Notes: a model not told the origin generated them from the letters alone. Counted from the first letter of the stretch, positions 45,701-56,578 are shown. The stretch: 64,000 nucleotides of DNA from Bryopsis sp. KO-2023 (GCA_030272585.1 BSYQ01000007.1:5026001-5090000), one strand, 5' to 3'. A program made the numbers and translations.

Positions 45701-46098
45701 AGGACTTGGCAGAATTTTTCCCAAGATAAAGACCCGTCCTCGAGTTCTTCCTTGGGTACCCTGGCCAATAAATGTCGGCGGGGTTTTGATCCGAGGAAAG
45801 TAGGTGCAATCACTCCCCACTCCTCTCTTGGGACTTTTGCTGCCCTGAAGTACATGGCTAACTCCAAACGGAATTCTGGCCACGGGACTTTGCCCTGGTA
45901 CTTTTCAGGTTTATCAGCAGTCACTCTTCTGGTTTTGCCCAGGCTAGCATCTTTCTCTTCTTTGGTCACTTCAGACCTGAGAGTGCTAGGGGACTGTGGT
46001 CCCTCTGTTCTTTCACTTGGAGAGTCCTCATTGACTTCATCCAGAACAGACCCTTCTTCTAAGGCAAGTACCTCTTGTTCTTCTTGACTCATGGTCAC
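42673..46098 (-). CDS. Chromovirus Gag-methyltransferase-like-protease-RT-RNase H polyprotein, part 1
   Basis: 1,141 codons from the ATG at 46098. Domains in order: acidic N-terminus and Gag (about 60-240); a basic stretch; zinc knuckle CWFCGEPWARGHKC (299-312); a phage Dam-like adenine-methyltransferase-like domain (about 393-520) with FTLDGCSDVNSALC and VWLNPPF (NPPF at 436-439); aspartic protease (LLDSGA at 551-556, ILGDTWL near 623); reverse transcriptase (FRMCIDYRGLNKV, LIYLDDILIY with YLDD at 913-916); start of RNase H (ITDASNNAIGAVLLQEG, Asp 1062). The frame closes at 42673 inside RNase H and the rest of pol is in the -1 frame. The methyltransferase-like block is the feature that sets it apart from ordinary chromoviruses. 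Confidence 0.92.
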   Translation of the reverse strand: MTMSQEEQEVLALEEGSVLDEVNEDSPSERTEGPQSPSTLRSEVTKEEKDASLGKTRRVTADKPEKYQGKVPWPEFRLELAMYFRAAKVPREEWGVIAPTFLGSKPRRHLLARVPKEELEDGSLSWEKFCQVLEDGTFGDLATDYSINNALTSCKDHIDQKVDTPGFVRFVDAHLAMRKEPMDDTTKCWILLRGLHPHLCKQVETDTLGREWRSYSALRTYVLAKAPGHDARFPLKTTDRKAKKRGMETTFSDPAKGSKKRHQPKQPRLKAQSGTQPSRRPVVRLTESEREARKKAGLCWFCGEPWARGHKCGQSKKVNLSSCEVPLEWTQLRDQKNLNPHSTIDPMDIDCDAFLAPILTRSQKSEEMKSSVEFRDEREDSHQGITRAEFQRLETLSGRVFTLDGCSDVNSALCNTFCTPSEFLERDLGGQHVWLNPPFKDINKYLDHYLLTKKRSPHDTSCCILVPAMSKELHPALTSMRLIAQYKKGTVLFTAKKGKSRKRLPGIPWPVNVFYDPPVPKMPEEATELLMQDKLAMHFEGLLSGIPAHCLLDSGAKGLAFLSKQFCEQNGIAYRATVGSQAELANGDNIDIMGETKITLKIQGYREKLDCLVLDLLDRFDIILGDTWLQKRKAVLDFFEKKCALTTSSHQRILLRQGLLPKATGKDIPQKQVASLLSIPQVKRKLKDTSIKPILLVVREMEEISSHLKLADETSESDKVPEEQMEALLKDFDDLFISGLAEYPPERAVAADIPLVEGTRPVNRPLFRYTPAERKEIEDQLSELLSKKLIQPSASPWGAPVLFVPKKDGGFRMCIDYRGLNKVTIKNQFPIPRIDDLLDQLQGARCFTSLDLRAGYWQMRVKEEDIPKTAFKTPFGLFEYRVLPMGLTNAPAVFQTLMNHVFQGMIGKYVLIYLDDILIYSKTPEEHVAHVRAVMQRLREHKLFLKKSKCDFNKTELHYLGFIVGRKGISVDPRKTNKGREWPRPQGVHDLRSFLGLANYFRKFVQGYSSLASPLTDLLKKQQTWDWTPACEAAFEGVKKALTEAPCLAMPDFTKPFEVITDASNNAIGAVLLQEGHPIAYESRKLTGPQLNWSTSDQEMYATVYALQLWRCYLADSKFKVITDHSPKFGLQTHFSIPNRP

Positions 46099-46204
46099 TT
46101 TTTATTTTGGTTTCTTTTAGACTCCTGTTTTGTCCAATTCCGAGTTGTTATGGCGTACTTATGCGTCAAAACGTGACGCGCTCTCTTCCTGCTCCGAAAC
46201 CAAC

Positions 46205-46440
46205 TGTTACAAAAACCTCCCCGAACCCTCCCTCGAAGCCTCCTTAACCCATCAAACCCCCACTCATTGATGGGACCCTTGACTAATGTCATTAGGGCGA
46301 GGCACCAGGGTTCTTGAGCTATAGGATCTCCTATTGGGATCCTATGGACCTTAAGCTCTGACTAGGCTATCACTAGTGCCCATAGCTAGTCTGTAGCTCT
46401 AGCTAGTGCTTACTAGACATCTCGGTGATCACTTGTAACA
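46205..46440 (-). repeat. 5' LTR of the chromovirus
   Basis: 236 bp. Promoter for the minus-strand transcript would be here; no TATA motif stands out. Confidence 0.95.
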
Positions 46441-46792
46441 CGCTTCCTGGGCGATCGTCCCTGTGACCAGCGTGAGCAACATGTCGACAACAATCCCAGG
46501 AGCGAGTCCAAGTCGAGCCTTTGCGCTTGAAGTTCGACCTCACCCCCGACGTTTCCTATTTCTGGAAGGACGTCCACAGTGGACGAGAGTCGCTCGGCTG
46601 AGGACGGAAGCAGTAAGACCTGGAGTAACAATGGACGTGAGCGCGCGCGCGTCACATCGGCAGTTTTCTACTGAAACGACACCTGACCAGTCATGGGCTG
46701 CACAGGACAGACCCCTGTCCTGTGCATCGCACAGGACAGGGTTCTGTGCAGGTTCTGTGCACCCTGTGCTGTCCTGTCCTGTGCAGCGGAAT

Positions 46793-47064
46793 TGCACAGG
46801 CCAGGACAGAACAGACTGTCTGTTCTGTGCACAGGGTCAGACCTGTGCTGCACAGGTGCACAGACCTGCACAGCACAGCACAGAACTGCACAGAATCTGC
46901 ACAGAACTGCACAGAATCTGCACAGATTTTGCACAGAATCTGCACAGAACTGCACAGAAACTGCACAGACCCTGTCTGTGCTGTGCTGTACAGGTCTGTG
47001 CACCTCTGCAGCACAGGTCTGACCCTGTGCACAGAACAGACAGTCTGTTCTGTCCTGTCCTGTG
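46793..47064 (+). repeat. Long hairpin in the outer LTR element
   Basis: Arms of about 88 bp at roughly 46793-46883 and 46976-47064 are nearly perfect reverse complements (about three mismatches noted). They are separated by about 90 bp of repeated CTGCACAGAA/CTGCACAGAATCTG. The arms themselves are built from CTGTGCACAG and GTCCTGTGC words. Transcribed, this would be a strong stem-loop. Confidence 0.85.
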
Positions 47065-47534
47065 CACAGAGGTCTCAGCCCATGTCTGCACCTGACACCA
47101 AAAGAGTCGACCAGATATCACAGTCCCCGCCAGAGAAGAGCGTGGGACGTCAAGAGTGATGCGACTGGGCGGGTGGGCGTTGGGAGTTTGAAAACTGACC
47201 GACAGAGACGTTTTTTGACGACCTGGAATCGACGTATCAACGTAGTCGTGGCCTGAGCGACGCAGGACAAAAAAGTCAGGTTTGGGGTCGAGAGTGGAGT
47301 GAAATTATGATGCGGTACAATGTGGGTTTATTTTTTCCATGCATGGATTTATGGGGTCCTTGTTTTTGGAATGGTCCATCATTGTGTTTTGCGACCTTTT
47401 TGGTTTTTTCTGAAGTTATCACGTGGGAACCGTGAGCGTTGGGAGTTTTTTTGGATTTCGATTATTTTTTTCCTTTCGGGGCTTTCAGGTTTTTTTTTCT
47501 TTCGGAGTTCTACAGTTCCAGGTGGGTGGGCCCA

Positions 47535-47743
47535 TGTTGATTGTACGCGATCGAATTAGTGGATCGCATATGGCGTTTCGCATACCTGACAGAAACTAGG
47601 GGAACATATAAGGAAAGACCGTGATACTTCGGATAACTTTTTCGTGTAAAAACGATTGGTTCAATGCGTGTTTCCTAGACTTTCGTAAGAAGTCGGGTCG
47701 AACTGTCCCCGACTGAGTCTCAACCAAGGAACACCATTCAACA
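47535..47743 (+). repeat. Right (3') LTR of the outer element
   Basis: 209 bp, same sequence as the left copy. GCTTT follows it. Confidence 0.92.
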
Positions 47744-47748
47744 GCTTT

Positions 47749-50700
47749 CCTGTGGTGGATTTGAGAAAACACCTGTCTCTGAAACTAAGCCAACCTCCCA
47801 ACTGCGATCAATGTACTGAGGCATGCTACATGGTGGGGCGACAACAACCATACTAATTGTGAGCAACACTGAGAGTAAACATTACTGCCATCCAATCAAT
47901 CGAATGCTGCTGTGGCTTTTTATATAGTAGAGGGAGGCACAGTTTTGAAACGGTCAATTTGCCTCTCCAGAATCCTGGATCCGTCCTTGGTTTCCCTGAC
48001 TTGACTCCAATAACCTTACACCAACACCAAACTCATGTCTAAAGCGCCAAATCACTCAACGACCACTGTTCACATATCGATCAAAACACACCGTCATCGG
48101 AAAGCAAAAAATTGACCAAATAAATCAAAAGAAGGAAGGTTTGTTGCCACAGGTCTGGTGCGATCATGAGTAGGAGTGAATTGGGGTGCATGAGCAAAGA
48201 TATAGCGGCGAGGGTAAGAGTTAGAGTGGGGTTCGATGGGAAATGAATGTGTACGTGAAAGCGGGACAGACTGGTAGGCTTTCAGCGGTTGAGGGGGAAA
48301 AAACCGGACTGAAAGGAGACTGCCATCGCCTCTCCAAGGCTGCCTCATACCACCTCGTACCGACCCGATTGCCACAGTGACAAGAGGGCCCTGGTGGCTG
48401 CAGTTTCCCTGTAGATTCACCTGAACAAACAGAAAATCTGCTCGGATGTGTTGTACGATTGATCTTTTCCAATCACACACGTTTAAACACGGCGACTGGC
48501 GCTCGCTCCTCATTTTTCAGACAGCAATATGGTCAATTGCTTCAGCTTTCTTTATTTTCTTTCATCTTCCTTTTTTATCTGTCAGTTGGAGCGGGGACAT
48601 TCAGGCAGGCACTCATTGTGGACGAAACACCCCAAATGGTAGGCCAAATCCTACTTTTCTGCCCTAAATTAGTATTTCTAGGTGAAAACATATTTCACAG
48701 GTCTATTTTTAGCTTTATCGATGCTGTCTCTACAACTGTCTCTGCTAGGACCTCTATGTACTCTGTTTACCTATCTTGTCAATTTTTTTTTTCCTGTCTA
48801 TTTGGCATTTTCTACCCTATTTTTTTCTTCTCTCTCTATTAGGATTTCTATTTTGACCAAGACATTTTCCGCAAATCATTCTCTTCATTTTGGTTTTCTA
48901 TTTTTTTCCAAAATAAAGCAATTTCTTTTTATTTTCTGTCGGCAACTTTGGTGGATATTAAAACAGCCACAACAAAACTTAAAAAAAAATCAATCAATCG
49001 GAACTTGCATTCCCCCGTAAAAAGAAAAGAGATCGTTGCGAAAATAAAAATAAACACTTGAAAAAGGAAACCTTTTGTATCACTTCTCTCTCTACATGCC
49101 TTTTGTTGGTTTTTCTTTTCTTTTCTTTTTCTTTTCTTTTAAAGTCGTCAGTATCTGTTCTCTCTCTCTCTCTCTCTTTCTCTTTTTCCTTCTTTTTTTT
49201 TGGATTGAAATATAAAGCAGCGAAAAAAACCCCAAAGGACCTCCTCCAATTCACCAACATTTTCTTTCTTTTTCTAACCCTTTTTCCCCACCTTCTTTTA
49301 ATTCCAAATCCCCAGTCATACAAATCCGTCCTCTGAAAGAAAATATGCAAAAAAAAATTCACAATCAAAAAAAAAGGAAACAGGCCGGGAAAAAGAAAAC
49401 ATCCAAACAACAGCGAAACAAAATATACACACATACATATCAAGGGTGCAAAATCTGGAACCAAAAAACCAAAAAAAACATGAAAAAATATATGAACATA
49501 GAAAGCCAAAATAAAGGAATTCCTTTCTGTTCCCCTCGCTTGTGCTTTGTTTTTTTGTTTTTTTCCTTTTTTTCCCATTTTTCAATTTCCCTTTTCCACT
49601 GCCACCTGTTCTTTTTTCGAATTGCTTCTCTTCCTCTCTTTTTTTTCCCCCCCTCAATCCATTCTTTCTTCCCTCAGGTCCTGTGTGAAATTTACAATAT
49701 ATATAAGTAGATATATATATATTTTTTCTGAAAACAGAACAGTGGACTTGCTTTGAAGCATGCAAAACACGAGACTCTGAGCTTTTCTTTTTCTTCTTTT
49801 CACTTCTTTTTTTTTCTTCTTCCTTTCTCTGACGTAAATATATATATATATGTAGATTTCTCTCTTTTCCTCTTTTTCCCCACACCAACAAAAAAAAACC
49901 AAACAAACAAAAACCACCAACCATCTCCTGCAAACAATAACAGCACACACAGATGCACATACAAAAAAAAAACGCAACGATTTTTGAATTTTTCCTCTTT
50001 CTCTTTTCACATCCCCCCCCCCCCCCCACCCTTCCCTCCCTCCTTCGTACAAGGATTTTTTTTTTTCAGGTTTTCTTTTGCTTGTTTTTTTCTCTTTTTT
50101 TCCTGGCCATGTATCTTTTGTTGTTCTTTTCCTCCAAACCCCAATAACGGCTTGTTTTTTTTTTCTCTCTTTCCCAACCCTTCCCCCATTCCCTCCCCCC
50201 CATCCTTTCCAAAAAAAAAAAAAAAAAAAATCTTTGCCACGTCCTGCAGTTTGTTCAGTAATCCCAAACACAATGACTTCTCCTTGGGAACTTTCACCAT
50301 AATTTAATCGAAATGACACTAAGCCACCTTCTTTTTCTTTTTTTCTTTCCCACCCCCAATACTATGGCGTTGATGCTCTCCAAAATGATTTCTTTCTTGT
50401 TTTTTTTTTCGCTCAAGTGTTTTCCCCAAGTTGAAAAAACCGCTGCATTCACCCAGTCCATTTCCACCATTTCCACCGATCTCCCCAAACCCCCAATCCT
50501 TGTTATATCGACGATTCCAACCGCACACAACACTGATTTCGTTCGAAATCCTGTGCTGTCCTCCACCCAGTGGTATTCTTTCCAACACAAAAATTAAAAA
50601 AAAAAAAGAAAAAAAAAACTGAAAATTTTGAAAAATTGAAAATGAAACGACGTACACGCACACAAACACAACTCACAAATTCTTTCCGCATTTTCTTTTC

Positions 50701-53535
50701 ATCCATTTTTCTTCTCCCCGATGCTTTTTTTTTTCTTTTTTTTTTCCTTTTTTCATCCCCCTTCTCGATTTCTCTCTCTTTCTCCGGATCCTCCCCTCCT
50801 GCTCATGAAATTTTATATCCACACATGAGATACATTTGAAAATTTCCTGCTGAAATGAAGCAGCTTTTCTTTTTTGGTTTTTCTGGGATTACCCATCAAA
50901 TCCCCTCCCCCCCAAACCCCCCCCAAATATGAAACCACATTGATAAAAGAGAATTCCTTGTCTTTCATGAAAAATCCTGCAAGTGGGTATCTCCCTCCCC
51001 CCCCCCCCCCCACCCAAAACCCCCAAATCCCTTCCTTTTCCTTCTCCCTCCCCTCGAACAAATTAAAAAAAAAAAGAGAAAATGAAAACAAAAAAGTTTA
51101 CCAGTAGTGCAAAAACAGAGATGACGCTGAGAAAATGGAAAAAAAGAAAACCTTCCGGAAAACAAGATTCTCTCCATCTCCATATGGAATATCGACCATT
51201 CCAGCCCATCAATTCTCTCCCCCTTCACAAACCAACATCCATTTCCCGACATCGCGCAGGACACAAAACACACACACACAAAAGGTACCCCAGGTGTAAT
51301 CCCTGGACTTCATCATGCTTGATGGATGAATAGGATGAGTTTTCTCTCCCTGAAAAAAGTTCTCTGAAGGCACAACAGCACATCCTATTACAGATTCGAG
51401 CGTTTTCTTCCCCCACGTCCTCCTAATCCATCCAAATCACTTCCCCTTCCATCCTCCAGGGAAAAAAAAAGGTGCCCAAATCCAATCAGGATGCGAAGCC
51501 TGACCATCATCAACCCAGATACCGACAGTCTGACGCAAAACCAATCCAGAAATTGATCTCTGGTCCAGCACCACCCATCTGGAATGACTCTGTGTGCAAC
51601 TCCAGACCTCCCACCCGAAGATATATAAATCCACATCTCAATTCTTTCCATTGATTTAAAAAAAACACCGATTTTATGTATTTTATGCAACAATCTGCTT
51701 ATCCACCATCTCTGATTAATGCAGATAGATGTGAAATGGGTTGGGTCTCTTTCACTTCGTTTTGAACAAAATACCCCAAAGTCTGTCAGGATTCTTATTT
51801 TTTTTTCTTTTTTTTTTTTGCATACCTAAATACATATTTGTGTGTGTGCGTGTGTGCAACTTGCACTCAAGAATCTATTACCCTTCATTTGATTCTTGAA
51901 ATGCACCACCCGATCACTCTTTTTTTGGGGGGGAATTTGCTTTTTTTTCCTTTCCTTCAAGCTGGTCTCTCTTGACAGCATGCTCATAAAAAAAAAATGA
52001 AAAAAGAAAAGCCATTAAAAAAAACAAACATGAAAGAAAGAAAAAAAAAACATGCACAAATTTTCGTCATACCCGAAACAGATGAATGCAGGCTTTAAAA
52101 GGTAAAAAAAAGATAAGACTAATGCGACCGAAAAAAAGCTTCACCGAATGATTTTTTTTTTTCCCTCCTTGAAGGTCTTTCGTTTCTTCTTCTTCTTTTT
52201 TCTCCCCCCACCCCCCAACTGCCCCAAGCCCTCCCCCCCCCCCCTCTTTTTCTTGATTGAATTCCACTCCTCGATCGGGACCTGCACATTTCTCTTCCTC
52301 CCTCCTTCCGAATGCACACACACACCACACAGAGAAAGCTGACTGATTCCTTTTTTTCCCTTTCAGCCCCCAATCATTCCTCCACAGAATCCAGCATCCA
52401 GTCCCTGTTTTTTTGAGCTTCTGCCAACCACCCTTCCTCATTTAAATCAAGCTTCTTTCCTCCAATTTCTTTTTTTTGTGCCTTTTTCTCTCCATTCATA
52501 GGCTCCTCCATGTGGAAAAAAAATCGATCAGACAACAAACATTTCATCGCAGGAGTAATTATTTTTCGGAAAAACGTTCGCGAGAGGGGAGGAAGAGAAC
52601 TCGACAAACAAATCACAAAAAAAGAAAAGAAAAAGAATTTTAAAAAAGGAGATAAACTGCACTTTGGGGGTGGGGGGCAAAGCAAAGCACATGCCCAAAA
52701 AAAAAGTAAGAAGAGTGAATATACACACACACGTACACTAACTGTTCAGACATCGTTGCACTCGTATAATAAACCTTTTGACCTCAAAACAAGCTTCCGT
52801 TCCTCTCTTGTAACATTTTCTCTTTTTCCCTTTTTTCTTTTTTTTGTTCCCTCTTTCCCTTTTTCCCCATTACCCTCCAAAACCCGCTGCCACCTACCCC
52901 CCCTTTTCCCTCCCCCTTTTCCCCCCCTTCCCTCTTTTTCTGCAAAAAGGGGTGAGACAGGAACGGCATTAAAAGTCGCTCCCGTTTCCGTTTCTTTTTG
53001 TTTGATATTCTTTTTTTCTTTTTTTTTTCTTTCCCTTTTTTCTTTTTTTTTCGGCACTCTCCCCATAAACCCCCAACCTCATAGACAGACTCAAGTTTCT
53101 TGCGCAACACAACAGCCAGGTCCCTTTCACGCCAATTTCCTTTCAAATGTACTTTTATGCCCAGGTCCCCACCATGACTCGCCTCCAGAATCACCACTCA
53201 GGTTCTGTATTCTTTTTTCTTTTTAAAAAAGGTAAAAAAGGAGGGAAGGGGGGGGAGATATATATTTTTTTCTTTGTTCATGACGCCCCGCCAGCCCACA
53301 CGGAACAGACGCCCATTATCTCCCTCCCACCCCCAACCCCCCGATAAGTCTTGCCCCACAATGAGCACACACCCCTACCCACCCTCATTTTTGACAATAC
53401 CAAAACTGGCCAGCAGAATCAACCCTCTCTTTAATTATGTTATCTGCTGGCCAACCCGTTCTTTTTTTAAAACAGCCAATGAAAATTCCTGACACCAAGG
53501 CCGCAAGTGCTATTTTCGGCATGTGGTTTCGTACA
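47749..53535. other. Intergenic, polypyrimidine/polypurine-rich, no gene recognised
   Basis: Most of this 5.8 kb is T/C-rich on the plus strand with runs of A, T, C or G and TATA microsatellites (for example near 49700-49725 and 49835-49855). Open frames here are products of low complexity. A C-run of about 17 lies near 50013-50029 and another near 50997-51010. Confidence 0.5.
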
Positions 53536-53539
53536 GCCT

Positions 53540-54907
53540 TTAGTTCACGGGCCACTCGGGCGGTCTGTTCCACTGCGTTACATTGGAATGGTGATTGTGG
53601 TAGTATGGCTCCCCTGATTCAGGATCTCTGTACATCGTCCAGCCATTAGGCCCTGGGATGGGGTATCCATGGGGAGCATAGAAATCCCGAGGTGCAGTGG
53701 TGGACCCATGGGCTGCAACATGCACTGGTGCTGCTCCCCTGCCTGGCATTGGAGCAAACCCACCATTGGTTGCAGCTGGGCCAGGGCCAGGGCCGGGACC
53801 AGGCCCCGGCCCGGGGCCCGGGCCTGGGCCTGGAGCCGGAGCTGGAGCCGGGGCTTGACCGTAGACTCGATTGTACGGAGGTGCACCGTTCGTGTAGCTG
53901 CTCCCATAGGGGCTGCCACGGTAGTAATCGTCATATATACTCTGGGAAGCCCACAATTAAAAACACACCGGTGTCAAACCGGCTGTTCTACCAGAACAGC
54001 ATCTTTGCACCAAAGTTGGGCATCTTTCAACAATGTACTGGATTCCAAAGTGAAGTTCCCAGAGCATAGGGAGTTTTAGGGTTCCCCACATTCAAAAATT
54101 CAGAGGGAAAGAGTTCTATCCCAACTTGAGGCAAGTTGGGTGCTAGGGGTGGGGTTCTAGGAAAAGTACTTCGTAAAACAGTGAGTCCACTCACTGGTCT
54201 TGCGCTCAATGGCCTGTTATATCCCGCATCGAAAGAAACGCTCCCGTAGCCATAACCTCCTCGCCCACGTCCCCGCTCCTTTTCTCTGCTATCGCGGTCC
54301 CTTGCGTCTTGACTGAATCGACCAGGATTCTTTGGCGGCAGCTTCCTCAACTCGTGATCGCCGTGGGCGAAGTTACACCGCGGACCAAACCGACACTCTC
54401 CCGCTAACCATCTGAGATGGTGAAGAAAGCAAGAATTTCAAAAACCAGAACGAGCCCATCAGTTCGAAAGGGTGTTCGGGGCGAAGAGTGGGCACGGGAC
54501 ACCTCAAGAGACGTGTCCCGATGCGAATACCCTCTTCCTCCCCTCCTCCCACTAAGAATAATTCTCTGCCCAAAATTTCGAACCGTGCGTAAACGTATCG
54601 CGCAAAACAACCAGAACAGTGGCCTCTGCGCACTTGGTCCCCGATAACTCTCTTTTTTTCTTTAATAAACGGAAATTGGAATCTTCCCAAGACTCGCTCC
54701 CCAGGAGCAATTGTCGCGAGAAGGGACGACAATTTCAACCGTTGGCAACCGAGCGTTGTGATGAAGGATTTCGCACCTCATGCACAGCTTTGTCTTTGCG
54801 TTCTCAGCTGTCCCGCGGAACCCTCTCCTCTGAGGCCGCCCATACTGACTGTCACCAGCGAAACTGTCGAAGGATTGACCCCTATCGCTGGGGAAAGCGC
54901 CGTCCAT
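53540..54907 (-). CDS. CCCH zinc-finger and WW-domain protein
   Basis: Three exons (54907-54777, 54411-54195, 53941-53540) join in phase to 249 residues. The CCCH finger spans the first junction: TKLCMRWLAGECRFGPRCNF then AHG, a C-X8-C-X5-C-X3-H pattern typical of RNA-binding fingers. An Arg/Gly/Asp-rich part follows (RDSREKERGRGRGGYGYG), then an Ala-Pro and Gly-Pro repeat stretch encoded by about 53770-53855. A C-terminal WW domain (NGWTMYRDPESGEPYYHNHH, then NVTQWNRPPEW) ends the protein. The combination suggests an RNA-processing factor, with RNA bound by the finger and proline-rich partners by WW. The start is the first in-frame ATG after an upstream stop. I know no exact orthologue name. 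Divergent to the HDAC gene. Confidence 0.85.
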
Positions 54908-55480
54908 AACTTCCGCTGCCGCGTTTTCCAGTTTCGACTCCACCGGCGAGTCCCGCGATCCCTAGCGCTTGCTGCAAAGCAACGATCCTGTCAAGCGATT
55001 TGGAGGCCCAACCCCGAGGCTTGGCTGGTTGGTCGCTCGTAGAGCACTGTTTTTTTTTGTTTGTTTTTTTAAAAGCCCCTAGCTGTCTTGACGAGGGGTA
55101 GCAGGTGACACCCAAAACTGTGTAGACATCGACGGGGGGAACAGAGGTCGGGAAAGCAATGTCGCGATGGAACCAATACGTGAGTGCGGCCGACCACTTT
55201 TTTGTGTCCGACTCTGTCACAACAAACCTCCCGACAATCTTTTCACGTTCTTTTGAAGAATCCTTTTAGGAAAAGAAAAATACATGACGTCATGCGTTTC
55301 TGATAACATCATACGCCGCAGTGCGAAACAGGAGAGACGAAAAAAAAATAAAAAAAATATATATTTCGCTTGGAGAATATAAGGAGTGTTACGATCGAAG
55401 GTGGGCTTTTGAAGGTCAAACGAGAAACGCTGGATATTGAAGTGAACCAGGCCAGCCCACCGCGGAGTGCGGAGCCGGGA

Positions 55481-56578
55481 ATGGCCCCCAGTTGCGAACA
55501 GGATGAGGTGGAGAGTGGGCCCCTCACTTCCCGGTCAACGCCTTTCTCGATGTGCAGCAGGCGTGACGTTGCGCCGCTTCTACCCGAGCATTTCGGGGAT
55601 GTGGTGGAGGCGTGGCCAGACGAAGGAAAGGTTCCTATCGTGTACAATCGAGGCTACAACGTGTCGTTTCTCGGAGTCGAAAAATTGAACGTGTTTGATT
55701 CCCGCAAGTTCGAACGCGTCGTTGGGGCGCTCCAGCGAGAGGGTGTGCTAGACGTAGAAAAGCTGGTGTGTCCATTAGAACCCCCGTTGGAAACGTTCGC
55801 TGACGTGCACACGCCAGAATATCTCGAGGAGCTGGCGACGTCCCGCTGGCGAGTAATCCAGGTGACGGAGCTCCCAGGGTTGATGCTGATTCCCAACTTT
55901 ATTATCCAGTGGCGCATCATGCGCCCGTTGCGTCTCCACGTCGCCGGGACTATTTTGGGAGCGGGTCTGGCGTTGGAGCGGGGGTGGGCCATAAACGTCG
56001 GAGGGGGAATGCACCACGCCAGTCGCGAGCGTGGTGCGGGATGGTGTCCGTACGACGACTTGACTCTCGCCGTGCGGAGAGTGCGCAAGGCGACGGAGGG
56101 AAAAGTTCAGAAAGTGATGATAGTTGATTTGGACGCGCACCAAGGGAACGGTTACCAACGAAACAAGCTGTACTTTGAGGATGAGGATCTCTTCGTGGTC
56201 GACGTCTACAACGGGACGATTTTCCCGCGAGACGAGGAGGCGAAGAAAGCAATCAACGTCGAGCATCAAGTCAAGTGTGGCATCGGCGGGGAGGAATACA
56301 TATCACGCGTGCAGGAGGCGCTGTTCGAGTCGTCGAACAAGTTCGCCCCCGACTTGATCCTCTACAACGCCGGAACGGACGTTTTCGCTGACGACTATAT
56401 CGGACGGATGAAGTTGAGCAAGGCGGACATCATTCAAAGGGACGAACTGGTGTTCGGCTTCGCTTTGCAGAACCGCACTCCGATTTGCATGTTGTTGTCG
56501 GGAGGGTACGGCCCCAAAAATGCTGACGTCATAGCGGCGTCGATTGCGAACTTGATCAAGAAATACGAGCTCAGTTGA
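55481..56578 (+). CDS. Class IV histone deacetylase (HDAC11-like)
   Basis: Zinc-dependent lysine deacetylase; the animal family member also removes long-chain fatty acyl groups. Intronless, 365 residues from the ATG at 55481; human HDAC11 has 347. The frame is open further upstream to about 55370 but without an ATG. Motifs: PIVYNRGYNVSFLGVEKL, ERGWAINVGGGMHHASRERG with the catalytic His pair, MIVDLDAHQGNG with Asp and His zinc ligands, LYNAGTDVFADD with the third ligand Asp, and LLSGGYGP with the transition-state Tyr. All catalytic residues are present, so it should be active. The N-terminal 60 residues are Ser/Glu-rich and not conserved. Convergent with NDUFA12. Confidence 0.95.
   Translation: MAPSCEQDEVESGPLTSRSTPFSMCSRRDVAPLLPEHFGDVVEAWPDEGKVPIVYNRGYNVSFLGVEKLNVFDSRKFERVVGALQREGVLDVEKLVCPLEPPLETFADVHTPEYLEELATSRWRVIQVTELPGLMLIPNFIIQWRIMRPLRLHVAGTILGAGLALERGWAINVGGGMHHASRERGAGWCPYDDLTLAVRRVRKATEGKVQKVMIVDLDAHQGNGYQRNKLYFEDEDLFVVDVYNGTIFPRDEEAKKAINVEHQVKCGIGGEEYISRVQEALFESSNKFAPDLILYNAGTDVFADDYIGRMKLSKADIIQRDELVFGFALQNRTPICMLLSGGYGPKNADVIAASIANLIKKYELS

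Larger units (their letters stand above)
40600..46440 (-). mobile_element. Ty3/gypsy chromovirus with methyltransferase-like domain, 5,841 bp
   Basis: Identical 236-bp LTRs (TGTTAC...GTAACA) lie at 40600-40835 and 46205-46440, with a perfect 5-bp duplication CGCTT at 40595-40599 and 46441-46445. It reads on the minus strand: primer-binding site TGGTTTCGGAGC at 46202-46191 two bases inside the 5' LTR, then gag-pol, then a purine tract (AAGGAGGGGGCAC) just before the 3' LTR. The target is the leader of the outer LTR element, 25 bp past its LTR. Identical LTRs suggest a very recent insertion. Confidence 0.95.
40366..47743 (+). mobile_element. Small non-autonomous LTR retroelement split by a Ty3/gypsy insertion
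   Basis: Identical 209-bp LTRs lie at 40366-40574 and 47535-47743 (TGTTGATTG...ATTCAACA) and are flanked by GCTTT (40361-40365 and 47744-47748). A primer-binding site TGGTTTCGGAGC follows the left LTR directly (40575-40586), and a G-rich tract (AGGTGGGTGGGCCCA) precedes the right LTR, so it reads on the plus strand. Removing the inserted Ty3/gypsy element leaves only about 1.1 kb of internal sequence (40575-40599 plus 46446-47534) with no gag or pol. It is TRIM-like and would need proteins from another element. Confidence 0.9.

Noticed and set aside
46463..47159. Cys/Thr/Gln-rich frames of 110-210 codons in the outer LTR element
   Set aside because: They result from the CTGTGCACAG-type repeats of the hairpin and occur on both strands in several frames.
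47749..53535. Many frames of 60-240 codons
   Set aside because: All are Lys/Glu/Arg-rich or Phe/Leu/Ser/Pro-rich products of polypurine or polypyrimidine runs, without domains or splice logic.
56124..56357. Alternative Arg-rich frames overlapping HDAC11
   Set aside because: They are shadows of a strongly conserved catalytic coding region.
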